NCBI RefSeq assembly: GCF_001403615.1
Contig: NZ_LN879456.1
Location: 1-64,000, forward strand
DNA from: Desnuesiella massiliensis
GTDB taxonomy: Bacteria > Bacillota > Clostridia > Clostridiales > Clostridiaceae
Direction of reading: 5' to 3'
Length of the DNA: 64,000 nucleotides
The notes under the pieces are model-generated. The model made no database searches and was not told the origin of the DNA. It saw only the letters and a list, made by a program, of their open reading frames with translations. Position numbers and translations under genes: made by a program. Below are positions 9,007 through 17,364 of the stretch, one piece after another. How positions within the stretch are numbered: the first letter of the stretch is position 1; each line of letters opens with the position of its first letter.

Positions 9007-11076
9007 ATGATTCAAAGAGATTATATTGAAAGAGTTTATTCAGGATGGCTTGGAAAAGCTATAGGAGTTAGGCTTGGAGCTCCCATTGAAAACTGGACTT
9101 ATGAAAGAATAAAAGAGGAGATAGGTGAACCTGAGGGATATATTCATGATTACAAAATGTTTGCGGCAGATGATGATACAAATGGACCAATGGTATTTAT
9201 AAGAGCTTTAGAGGATTACTCAATAGATGCTGCTGCCCATGAGATTGGTGATACATGGCTAAATTATATAGGAGATACCCATGGCATGTTCTGGTGGGGT
9301 GGTTATGGAGTATCCACTGAGCACACAGCGTATATGAATCTCCAGCATGGCATTAAAGCTCCTCTTTCTGGTTCCATAGAGGTGAACGGTCTAACGGTTT
9401 CAGAACAAATCGGTGGACAAATATTCATTGATGTATGGGGCCTTATAGCTCCAGGTAATCCTTCACTGGCTGCACAATATGCAGAAAAAGCAGCTAGTGT
9501 ATCTCATGACGGAAATGGAAAATATGGCGGAATGTTTATAGCAGCATGTATTTCCGAAGCCTTCGTAGAAAAAGATATAAGAAAAATAATTAATAAAGGG
9601 CTCTCTGTAATACCAGAGAATTGTGAATATGCAAAAGTCACAAGAGAAATAATGAGATTTTATGATGAAAACCCCTCGGATTGGAGAAAGTGTTTTCAGT
9701 ATATATATGATAATTTTGGCTATGACAAGTATGAAGGTGGTTGTCATATAATCCCTAATGCAGCAGTTATAATTCTATCTCTATTGTACGGTGAGGGCGA
9801 CTTCTCTGAAACAATACGTATCTGCAATTTTTGTGGTTGGGATACGGACTGTAACGTAGGCAACGTAGGCTGCATTATGGGAGTAAGAGGCGGAATTGAA
9901 GGTATTCCACACTTTTGGAGAAAACCAATAAATGATGTTTTTGTAAGTTCATCCTTGATTGGAGATCTAAATATAGCTGATATACCTCTTTTATCTGCCT
10001 ACTTAGCTAGATTTGGATATATACTAGCCAAAGAAGAAATTCCATATGAGATAAAATCTTTAGATGAAACTGGTGAAATCTATAACTTTAGTTTGCCAGG
10101 ATCCACCCATGGCTTTAAAGCATTAAAAGAAAACGTCATATTAGAAAATGTTAATGACTGTCTTAAGGTTTGTATCAGTAACGAAAGTTCAGTTAAAATT
10201 TTCAGAAAAACTTATTACAGGCCTTCAGATTTTGAAGATGATAGATATTCACCAGATTTTTCTCCAATAATCTACCCAGGCTACACTATATCGGCGGAAG
10301 TAAAAGCTGAGGGAGACTGTAGAATTGCTGCCAGATTATATGTTAAGGATGGGAATTCAAACACATATATATACGGGGATAAAACAGAAGTCTCCAAGAA
10401 AGAATGGAGCAACCTGGTATTTAGCATCCCGAAACTAAAAGCAGCATGTTTAGATGAAATGGGAGTAGAACTTTATTCTGATGCTCTAATTAATTATAAT
10501 GTTTATATAAACAAAGTAGAATTTAAAGCATCACCAAATTATGTTTTGGATTTTTCAAAAGAGTGTGTGCATAAATGGAGCCCCATTCGTAAAACACCAT
10601 CACAGTTAACCTATTTAAGAGGTATATGGGATCTTGAACAGGGCTATCTAAGCGGCAGCGGTTTTGGAAACTCTGAGAGTTATACCGGCAGCAGGAAGTG
10701 GATTGATTATGAGGCGGAATGTGAATTAATACCTGTATGGGGGAAAAAACATAATCTTAATTTCAGGGTTTGGGGCGCAATGCGTTCCTATGCTGCAGGA
10801 CTTGGTGAAGAAAATAAGTTAATCTTATATAAGAATGTCAATGGTAACTACATTGAGCTTGCTTCTATAAGCTTTAAGTGGCAATATGAGCAGGCATATA
10901 AATTACGTATTACTGCCCATAAAAACAAATTTACAGTATATGTAGATGAAAAGAGAATGATAGACTACACTGATACTTGTAACCCTTACTTTAAGGGTCA
11001 AGTAGGATTTTCAACTCTTAGCGGATCGCATACTCATTATAAGTATTTAAAAGTTAAAACAATATCAGAAGAGTAA
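9007..11076 (+). CDS. ADP-ribosylglycohydrolase-fold enzyme with C-terminal jelly-roll domain
   Basis: This 689-residue protein has two parts. Residues about 1-340 are an ADP-ribosylglycohydrolase (DraG/ARH-like) fold with both metal-binding motifs: ADDDTNG near residue 55 and GWDTDCNVGN near residue 278. Residues about 350-689 look like one or two beta-rich carbohydrate-binding or laminin-G/3-keto-glycoside-hydrolase-like domains (NFRVWGA; VYVDEKRMIDYTD; GQVGFSTLSG). The start codon lies 14 bases after the hydrolase gene. No signal peptide is seen, so it acts inside the cell. ARH-fold enzymes cleave N- or O-glycosidic bonds to ribose, which fits the nucleoside context, but the substrate is not established. 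Confidence 0.85.
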   Translation: MIQRDYIERVYSGWLGKAIGVRLGAPIENWTYERIKEEIGEPEGYIHDYKMFAADDDTNGPMVFIRALEDYSIDAAAHEIGDTWLNYIGDTHGMFWWGGYGVSTEHTAYMNLQHGIKAPLSGSIEVNGLTVSEQIGGQIFIDVWGLIAPGNPSLAAQYAEKAASVSHDGNGKYGGMFIAACISEAFVEKDIRKIINKGLSVIPENCEYAKVTREIMRFYDENPSDWRKCFQYIYDNFGYDKYEGGCHIIPNAAVIILSLLYGEGDFSETIRICNFCGWDTDCNVGNVGCIMGVRGGIEGIPHFWRKPINDVFVSSSLIGDLNIADIPLLSAYLARFGYILAKEEIPYEIKSLDETGEIYNFSLPGSTHGFKALKENVILENVNDCLKVCISNESSVKIFRKTYYRPSDFEDDRYSPDFSPIIYPGYTISAEVKAEGDCRIAARLYVKDGNSNTYIYGDKTEVSKKEWSNLVFSIPKLKAACLDEMGVELYSDALINYNVYINKVEFKASPNYVLDFSKECVHKWSPIRKTPSQLTYLRGIWDLEQGYLSGSGFGNSESYTGSRKWIDYEAECELIPVWGKKHNLNFRVWGAMRSYAAGLGEENKLILYKNVNGNYIELASISFKWQYEQAYKLRITAHKNKFTVYVDEKRMIDYTDTCNPYFKGQVGFSTLSGSHTHYKYLKVKTISEE

Positions 11077-11080
11077 TAGA

Positions 11081-11132
11081 ACGCCTTAGCAGGTTATAAT
11101 ATAGATGACCTGCTGGGGTGTTTGTTTTTTTA
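11081..11132 (+). terminator. Operon terminator after the nucleoside genes
   Basis: A stem of about 14 pairs including G-U pairs (AGCAGGT/ACCTGCT core, extended outward) with a 13-base AT-rich loop is followed by TTTGTTTTTTT. It ends the six-gene operon. Confidence 0.85.
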
Positions 11133-11384
11133 CCTTTCAGTTTCTTTATTATAAAGTATTTTTCCATAGTAAATAAATTTATTTAGTAATTCTATTATTT
11201 TTTCTTCTTTTAGATTTACTTATGCAGAGGCTAAGTAAGTGGGAAAGCCACATATACAACATTGGGTGGTTCTTCTGTTAGTCGATAAAAATATATAATC
11301 TACGATATGCGAACAAATGTTTGCACAAATTTTATTTCCTTGGTAATAATAACTAGTATAAAGAACTAGAAAGAGAGGATGACT

Positions 11385-12284
11385 ATGGATTATAATAAAA
11401 TAGAAGATGCAGTTTTAAAGAAAGCAATGGAGTTTTTTAAGGATAATGCAGTAAAGTTCTTCGGAATTGATGCAAAGATAATAGCTCCGGCGGAGACTGA
11501 AATAAAAAATATAGAAATAAAGAGTAATTACACAGATTATTTATTCTATACTGAAGATGGGAATTATCTTCATTTTGAATTCCAAACTACCGATAAAAAA
11601 GACGATATTAAAAGATTTTTATATTATGATGCGTCATTATTTTACAAGGATAAGAGAAAAGTAAGGACTATAGTGATTTATTCCTCAGATATAAATAATG
11701 TGGAAACTTATGTAGATGCAGGTACTATAAGATACGAGGTAGAGGCTTTTTATATGAAAAATTTAAACGGTGATGAAAAGCTAGAATATTTAAGAAGTAA
11801 AATTAGCAAAGGAGAACATTTTACAGCTGAAGATATTTTAACTTTAAGCTTTATTCCTTTGATGAGTGGAAAAGAAAGTAGAAGTAAAAGGGCCTTAGAA
11901 AGTATAGAACTAGCTGATAAAATGCCAGAAAGCAATGAGAAGTTGCAGTGTTTAACTTTATTATACGCATTATTTGAAAAGTTTGGAGATGAACTTTCTA
12001 TAAAAAAGTTTAAGGAGGTTATTAGTATGACTGAAATAGGAAAAATGATAAGAGATGAAGGAATAAAGGAAGGTATAAAAGAAGGAATAAAAGAAGGTGA
12101 AAAAAAAGGAAAAGCAGAGGGAAAGGCTGAAATACTTATAAAATTAATTATTAAAAAGTTTAAGTCTGTACCAGAAGAATATAAAGAAAAGATAAAAAAA
12201 TTACCAGAGGAAACCATAGAGATTATAGCCACAGATATATTTGATTTAGAAAAAATTAAGGACTTAGAGAAATACTTTGGTTAG
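11385..12284 (+). CDS. Rpn-family PD-(D/E)XK nuclease-like protein with DUF4351-like tail
   Basis: This 299-residue protein has an N-terminal PD-(D/E)XK-type core (TDYLFYTEDGN then LHFEFQTT, giving the D and E-x-Q residues). A helical middle follows, then a short repeat region made of GIKEG units (about residues 226-248). The C-terminal segment (ILIKLIIKKF through LEKYFG) resembles DUF4351. Rpn proteins promote RecA-independent recombination and are often annotated as putative transposases. The start at 11385 is favoured over the ATG at 11379 by spacing to AGAGAGG. Remnants of the same C-terminal tail lie at 17144-17254 and just after 14287, so this family has moved or duplicated locally. Confidence 0.8.
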   Translation: MDYNKIEDAVLKKAMEFFKDNAVKFFGIDAKIIAPAETEIKNIEIKSNYTDYLFYTEDGNYLHFEFQTTDKKDDIKRFLYYDASLFYKDKRKVRTIVIYSSDINNVETYVDAGTIRYEVEAFYMKNLNGDEKLEYLRSKISKGEHFTAEDILTLSFIPLMSGKESRSKRALESIELADKMPESNEKLQCLTLLYALFEKFGDELSIKKFKEVISMTEIGKMIRDEGIKEGIKEGIKEGEKKGKAEGKAEILIKLIIKKFKSVPEEYKEKIKKLPEETIEIIATDIFDLEKIKDLEKYFG

Positions 12285-12321
12285 AGAAAACCGTAGGGAA
12301 TCTAAAGGGTTATAGTGCTAT

Positions 12322-12390
12322 AGTTGGTGGTTAGGTGCGATTTGCCTCCACTATAATAAAACTCACTACAGAAATGTGGTGGGTTTTCCC
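12322..12390 (+). repeat. Dispersed head-plus-hairpin repeat, copy A (divergent), acts as terminator
   Basis: A degenerate head (GCGATTTGCCTCCAC) precedes a 12-pair stem AAAACTCACTAC/GTGGTGGGTTTT (12358-12387, with G-U pairs) and a short T/C run. It resembles the other copies of the family in layout but is the weakest match. It probably terminates the Rpn gene. Confidence 0.5.
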
Positions 12391-12654
12391 CATTTGTAAG
12401 GAAATTTAGAATTACAAAAGAAGAGTTAGATAAAAGAAAAAATGTAACAGCAGCTCTATTTCTAATTATTTAGTGAGACAACTCTATAGAAATTTTCATT
12501 ATATATAGTATAATATTTGTTAGAACGTAAAGGGAGCATAATGGGGAGAATATGAAGTACCAAAAGAATGATTAAGTTTGCTTTATGTACAAAGAACAAT
12601 TTTTGCATTTAATAATTTCTAAAATATAGTAGAACAGATGAGGAAGATAAAGAT

Positions 12655-13431
12655 ATGACAATAGAATTAGAAAAATACTACAATAAATTTTGTGAAGATA
12701 AAAGATTAACGAGAAAATATGGACAAGTTGAATACCTAACTTCCATGAAGTATATTCATGAGTATCTAGAAAATAATGATAAGGCAAAAATCTTAGACGT
12801 TGGAGCAGGCACAGGGAGATACTCTGTACAATTAGCCAATGAAGGCTATGATGTTACTGCAATTGAACTTGTGAAGCACAATTTAGGAGTTTTAAAGTCA
12901 AAAGGAAGTACAGTAAAAGCAATGCAGGGAACAGCCTTAGATTTATCAAGATTTCCAGAAAATACTTTTGATATGACCTTGGTGTTTGGACCAATGTATC
13001 ATTTATATAAATTTGAGGATAAAGTAAAAGCGCTACAAGAGGCAAAGAGAGTAACCAAAGTTGGCGGTGTTATCTTAGTAGCATATTGTATGAACGAATA
13101 TAGTGTATTAACCTATGGTTTTAAGGAAAATAATATTCGAGCATGTATTGATAATGGGAAACTAAGTGAGGATTTTCATGTTATATCGGAACCAGAAGAT
13201 TTATATGATTATGTAAGGATTGAAGATATTAATAAGTTAAATGAGGAAGTAAGACTGCAAAGGATAAAATTAATTGCAGCAGATGGACCTGCTAATTATA
13301 TGCGACCTATTTTGAATGCTATGGATGAAGAGACCTTTCAAATTTTTATTAAGTATCATTTTTCTACCTGTGAAAGACCAGATTTGCTAGGAGCAAGCGC
13401 ACATACCTTAGATATTTTGAAAAAGGAATAA
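12655..13431 (+). CDS. Class I SAM-dependent methyltransferase
   Basis: This 258-residue protein has methyltransferase motif I ILDVGAGTGRYSVQLA (about residue 44) followed by the acidic end of strand 2 (VTAIELVKHNL) and the motif IV-like MTLVFGPMYHLYK. The substrate is unknown. It stands alone between terminators; the upstream 370 bases hold a terminator repeat and a TATAAT box at 12509-12514 without a clear -35. A terminator follows directly. Confidence 0.85.
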   Translation: MTIELEKYYNKFCEDKRLTRKYGQVEYLTSMKYIHEYLENNDKAKILDVGAGTGRYSVQLANEGYDVTAIELVKHNLGVLKSKGSTVKAMQGTALDLSRFPENTFDMTLVFGPMYHLYKFEDKVKALQEAKRVTKVGGVILVAYCMNEYSVLTYGFKENNIRACIDNGKLSEDFHVISEPEDLYDYVRIEDINKLNEEVRLQRIKLIAADGPANYMRPILNAMDEETFQIFIKYHFSTCERPDLLGASAHTLDILKKE

Positions 13432-13448
13432 GGAAAATATAAATTTTT

Positions 13449-13481
13449 GCCCTCCTAAATTGCTCAGGAGGGCTTGGTTTT
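13449..13481 (+). terminator. Terminator after methyltransferase
   Basis: Perfect 8-pair stem GCCCTCCT/AGGAGGGC with a 9-base loop, followed by TTGGTTTTT. Confidence 0.9.
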
Positions 13482-13672
13482 TATGCCTAAAAATTGTAGT
13501 ACTTGAGTTTCTAAAATTGGAATTGAAGCTGATTAAATATGAAAAAGCCACAGCCTTTCACAATGGTACAGCAAACTTATTTATATAATTTGCATAATAT
13601 AAAGATTAAAGTATACAAAAAGCGATAAAATGTGATATGATTATGTGGATTATGTCGTTTAAGGAGGAAATT

Positions 13673-14287
13673 ATGGAAAAAAATCAAGTTAGTAACGTAA
13701 AAATTATTAATGCAGATCCTTCTGCATTAGGACTTTTTGGACTAGCAATGGTAACATTAGTTGCATCGTCACAAAAGTTAGGCTTAACAACAGGATTGTC
13801 CTTTGTAATTCCATGGGCAATATTTTTAGGTGCCTTTGCTCAGCTATTTGCTTGTATCAATGATTCTAAGAGAAACAATACCTTTGGTACAACTGCCTTT
13901 GGAGGTTATGCATTCTTTTGGATGGGAACTGCTGCATCATGGTTGATAAAAATGGGGGTATTCGGTAAGGAATTAGCCTCAAATGTTGATCCAAAACAAT
14001 TGGGGTTTGCATTTTTAGGGTATTTAATATTCACCTTATTTATGACAATAGGTGCTATGGAGACTCATAAGGTATTATTTTTTATTTTCTTTTTTATTAA
14101 TTTTCTGTTTATTGGACTTACCCTAGACAGTTTTGGCATAATGGGTGAATTTCCACATAAGCTAGCAGCTTATTCTGAACTAATTATATCAATATTATCC
14201 TTTTATGGTTTTGCTGCTTCAGTGTTAAATCAACATTTCGGAAGAACCTTTTTACCTGTAGGAAAACCCTTTGGAATATTTAAATAA
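13673..14287 (+). CDS. GPR1/FUN34/YaaH-family acetate/succinate transporter (SatP-like)
   Basis: This 204-residue protein has six predicted membrane segments and opens with the family signature region NADPSALGLFGLAM, a variant of the NPAPLGL motif that starts helix 1. The start is placed at 13673, where AAGGAGGAAATT supplies a ribosome binding site; the in-frame ATG at 13637 lacks one. Family members carry acetate or succinate as channels or proton-coupled carriers. It is a single-gene unit convergent with the MFS gene and shares a strong bidirectional hairpin with it. Confidence 0.88.
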   Translation: MEKNQVSNVKIINADPSALGLFGLAMVTLVASSQKLGLTTGLSFVIPWAIFLGAFAQLFACINDSKRNNTFGTTAFGGYAFFWMGTAASWLIKMGVFGKELASNVDPKQLGFAFLGYLIFTLFMTIGAMETHKVLFFIFFFINFLFIGLTLDSFGIMGEFPHKLAAYSELIISILSFYGFAASVLNQHFGRTFLPVGKPFGIFK

Positions 14288-14321
14288 GTAATACTTTGAA
14301 TAGAGAAAGATAATTATTTCA

Positions 14322-14357
14322 CAGCTCAGAAGATTAAAAACTTCTGAGCTGTTATTT
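14322..14357. terminator. Bidirectional hairpin between convergent transporter genes
   Basis: Perfect 11-pair stem CAGCTCAGAAG/CTTCTGAGCTG with an 8-base loop, then TTATTT. The bases just before it (about 14290-14332) closely match 17240-17286, where the same 5' arm follows the Rpn-tail remnant without its 3' arm. This suggests the segment derives from an Rpn-type gene end. Confidence 0.85.
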
Positions 14358-14377
14358 AATTTATTTAAGTTGTTTAT

Positions 14378-15598
14378 CTATATTTCTTTTTTTCCAACCT
14401 TGTGTAGAATAATTGCTAGGATTTGAGTTGCAATTCCAAAAATGCAAACTCCATACCATCCAAAGTGGGAATAGCTATAGGGACCTAAAAATGAACCTAA
14501 TGCTCCTCCAAGAAAAAAGCTGACCATATAAATAGTATTAAGCCTATTACGTGTTTTTTCGTCTAAGGAATGTACTCTTGCCTGATTAGAAACATTACAA
14601 GATTGTACTCCTAAATCCAGAAGAATAATTCCTAAAATAAGTCCCCAAATTTTAAAGCCAAATAGAAAGAAGAATAAATAAGCAATTATAACTACTATTA
14701 TACATATACTTATAGCAAATCTTGTCCCTTTTTTATCTGCTGCTTTTCCCACTATTGGGGCAGCAAGAGCACCGCTAATACCAACTAATCCAAACAAACC
14801 TGCCGCTTCAGCTCCCATATTGTAATGAGAACTTTCAAGTAAAAATATAAGTGATGTCCAAAAGATGCTAAAAGCTGAGAACATTAATGAACCGTTAATA
14901 GAGGCTTCTATTAAAATTGGTTCAGTTTTTATTAAGTGTATCATTGATTTTAACAGTTGAGTATATTTAATGTCAGAGATAGGTTCGCATAAAGGTAGCA
15001 GCTTCCTAAGGATAATCATGAGAGTAAGCATCATAATGGCTGCAATAAGATAAACTGTTCTCCAGCCAAAGTAGCTGTCTAAGATGCCGCTGACTGTACG
15101 AGAAAGTAATATTCCAATTAACAAGCCGCTCATTATTGTACCAATGGTTTGTCCTCTTTGCTGTGGATTTGATAGTTGTGCTGCTAAAGGTATAATAAGT
15201 TGAGGAATAATAGAAGTAAATCCAACAGCAAAGGAAGAAATTATTAGAATATATATATTTGGAGAGAAGAACATACTCATAAGTGAGATTGTTGAACACA
15301 AAAGCATTATTACTATTAAGTTTCTCTTTTCTTTTATATCTCCCAAAGGCAATATAAATATCATTCCAATTGCATAACCTATTTGTGTAAGCATAGCTGC
15401 AAAGCCTATGCTTAATTGATCAACATGAAAGGTTTTTGCTATATCAGCTAAAAGGGGCTGGATATAATATATGTTTGCTATAGTAAGTCCGCAAGCTATG
15501 GACATGACTAAAATTAATAAATTAGTCAATATGGGTTTAGCTTCAAGATTATTTATTGATGAATTTGTTTTTATAAGGTTGTTATTTGAATGATACAT
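14378..15598 (-). CDS. MFS transporter, drug/metabolite efflux type
   Basis: This 406-residue protein has about 12 hydrophobic segments and an N-terminal cytoplasmic stretch of 25 residues. The MFS motif A-like loop appears as LPLGDIKEKRNL, and QPLLADIAKTF in loop 1 is typical of the AraJ/YdhP-like group. An AAGGAAG ribosome binding site precedes the ATG at 15598. It lies 35 bases downstream of a flavoprotein gene on the same strand, so the two are likely co-transcribed from the TetR-controlled region near 16440. The substrate is unknown. Confidence 0.87.
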   Translation of the reverse strand: MYHSNNNLIKTNSSINNLEAKPILTNLLILVMSIACGLTIANIYYIQPLLADIAKTFHVDQLSIGFAAMLTQIGYAIGMIFILPLGDIKEKRNLIVIMLLCSTISLMSMFFSPNIYILIISSFAVGFTSIIPQLIIPLAAQLSNPQQRGQTIGTIMSGLLIGILLSRTVSGILDSYFGWRTVYLIAAIMMLTLMIILRKLLPLCEPISDIKYTQLLKSMIHLIKTEPILIEASINGSLMFSAFSIFWTSLIFLLESSHYNMGAEAAGLFGLVGISGALAAPIVGKAADKKGTRFAISICIIVVIIAYLFFFLFGFKIWGLILGIILLDLGVQSCNVSNQARVHSLDEKTRNRLNTIYMVSFFLGGALGSFLGPYSYSHFGWYGVCIFGIATQILAIILHKVGKKEI

Positions 15599-15633
15599 TT
15601 ATAAAGCACTTCCTTAGATTATAATAATACATT

Positions 15634-16269
15634 TTATCGAATAAAATTAGTAAAAATCTTTTCTTCCCTTTCTGGCTTTTTGATAACTCCTTGTCCATTT
15701 TCAACAAGCTTCATAAGCCAGGCCATATTTTTACCTAATATCCTCATTATTTGTATTCCCTCTTCATCCTGCATTGCTTCACCAGGCAATCTTCCATTAA
15801 GAATATTCCAATAGTTTGAAGTAGGAATGAGCATTTCAGAATGATTAATGTAATTATTTAACTGATCGAAGGTTGGAATTCCACCTGCACGTCTTACTGC
15901 TACTACTGCAACTCCAACTTTATGTCTTAGCATACTATCATTGGCCTCTGCCACACGAAAAGCTCTATCTAAAAATGACTTCATTGTTCCAGCAATTGCT
16001 GAATAGTGTACTGGTGATCCTAAGATTATTCCGTCGGCATATTTCATCTTTTCAATCCAATCATTAACAGGATCAGTAGTAATAACACATTTTCCATTTT
16101 TATTTTTTGTACAGTATCCACAAGCAATACATCCTCTAATAGGTTTATTCCCTACGTGAATTATTTCTGTTTCTATTCCTTCTTTTTCTAGTTCGGCAGC
16201 AACTATTTTTATTCCATGGTAAGTATTACCCTCTTTATTGGGACTTCCGTTAAAAGCTACAACTTTCAT
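15634..16269 (-). CDS. Flavodoxin-fold NAD(P)H-dependent oxidoreductase
   Basis: This 211-residue protein starts with the FMN phosphate loop FNGSPNKEGNTYHGI and contains the CIACGYC cluster common to iron-sulfur flavoprotein/NADPH-dependent FMN reductase relatives, then LGSPVHYSAIAGTMKSFLDR. It probably reduces quinones, nitro compounds or other electrophiles using FMN. It is transcribed divergently from a TetR regulator across a region with two palindromic operators, and an MFS pump follows, a common arrangement for a xenobiotic response. Confidence 0.88.
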   Translation of the reverse strand: MKVVAFNGSPNKEGNTYHGIKIVAAELEKEGIETEIIHVGNKPIRGCIACGYCTKNKNGKCVITTDPVNDWIEKMKYADGIILGSPVHYSAIAGTMKSFLDRAFRVAEANDSMLRHKVGVAVVAVRRAGGIPTFDQLNNYINHSEMLIPTSNYWNILNGRLPGEAMQDEEGIQIMRILGKNMAWLMKLVENGQGVIKKPEREEKIFTNFIR

Positions 16270-16409
16270 TAATTTTTCCTCCTTATATATTTAATAATAT
16301 TTACACATTTTATTAATATGGTAGGTATTGATTTAACTGAGGGAGTTCTTGTACCAATTAGGCATCTCAGTAATTTAAGCTTTTCATTAAAATAATTAAA
16401 CTAATTAGT

Positions 16410-16458
16410 AAACTGAACGTTTAGTTTATAAATATATAATATACTAAACGTTTAGTAT
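16410..16458. promoter_or_regulatory. Twin palindromic operators for the TetR regulator
   Basis: Two 18-base sites share the core CTAAACGTTTAG: ATACTAAACGTTTAGTAT (16441-16458) is a perfect palindrome and AAACTGAACGTTTAGTTT (16410-16427) has one asymmetry. Their centres are 31 bases apart, about three helical turns. They lie between the divergent flavoprotein and tetR genes. A TATACGTATA-containing sequence near 16505 may be a weaker third site. Confidence 0.8.
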
Positions 16459-16563
16459 TGTAAATAGTTTTTTTATCTTTAAAACAAAAAAATATATAGT
16501 ATAATATACGTATAGTTTATTAAGTGTATTATTATAGATTAAATACAGATGGAGGTAATTATA

Positions 16564-17142
16564 ATGGAGAAAAAATTGGGGCGTCCGCGTAGCGAAAAGA
16601 CTAAGAAGGCTATTCTTTCCGCTGCATATGAGTTATTGCTTGAAAATGGTTTTGGAACTGTTACAATTGAAAAAATTGCTGAAAGAGCCGGAGTTAGTAA
16701 AGCTACTATTTACAAATGGTGGCCCAACAAGGCTGCTGTTGTTATGGATGCTTTTTTTGATGCTGCTGTTGTGAAACTTCCAATACCTGATACAGGATCA
16801 ACTATTAATGATATGATAATTCAAGTAAATAATTTAGCAAAATTTTTAATTAGCCAAGAGGGGAAAGTGATCAATGAAATAATAGCCGAAGGCCAATTTG
16901 ATCAAAAGCTAGCTGAAACTTATCGTATGATATATTTTAAACCTCGTAGACTTGATTCACGATATATTTTAGAACGTGGAATTTCAAGAGGAGAACTAAA
17001 GGAAGGTCTGGATATAGAATTAGTTATGGATTTGATTTTTGGACCATTATTTTATAGATTATTAATAACAGGGGATATGGTAGATGAGGCTTTTATAAAA
17101 AATATAATAAATTACGCATTTGAAGGTATTAAAAATAACTAA
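16564..17142 (+). CDS. TetR/AcrR-family transcriptional repressor
   Basis: This 192-residue protein has the N-terminal TetR DNA-binding domain (KKAILSAAYELLLENGF, then AERAGVSKATIYKWWPNK as the helix-turn-helix) and a C-terminal ligand/dimerisation domain. The start at 16564 is favoured by GGAGGT at 16550-16555; the ATG at 16549 overlaps that site. It is divergent from the flavoprotein and MFS genes, and the perfect palindromes between them are its likely operators. The inducer is unknown. Confidence 0.9.
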   Translation: MEKKLGRPRSEKTKKAILSAAYELLLENGFGTVTIEKIAERAGVSKATIYKWWPNKAAVVMDAFFDAAVVKLPIPDTGSTINDMIIQVNNLAKFLISQEGKVINEIIAEGQFDQKLAETYRMIYFKPRRLDSRYILERGISRGELKEGLDIELVMDLIFGPLFYRLLITGDMVDEAFIKNIINYAFEGIKNN

Positions 17143-17143
17143 A

Positions 17144-17254
17144 AATAAAGTAAAGGACAAAATAAATAATTTGCCAGAAGATACTATTGATGTGATTGCA
17201 ATGGATATATTTGATTTAGAAAAAATTGAGGACTTAGAGCAGTACTTTGGATAG
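17144..17254 (+). pseudogene. Remnant of an Rpn-family C-terminal tail
   Basis: The frame ending at 17254 reads NNLPEDTIDVIAMDIFDLE and onward to a terminal YFG, nearly the same as the last 35 residues of the Rpn-like protein at 11385-12284. No upstream part remains; the match begins inside the end of the tetR gene. Confidence 0.8.
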
Positions 17255-17364
17255 AGAAAAATTATTATTTGACAGCTCAGAAGAGTAAAAGCTGAAAAGC
17301 ATATTATTGAAAAAACTATTGATAAATTGTTAGTATTTCACATGGTGAAGATTGGAGAAGAAAT

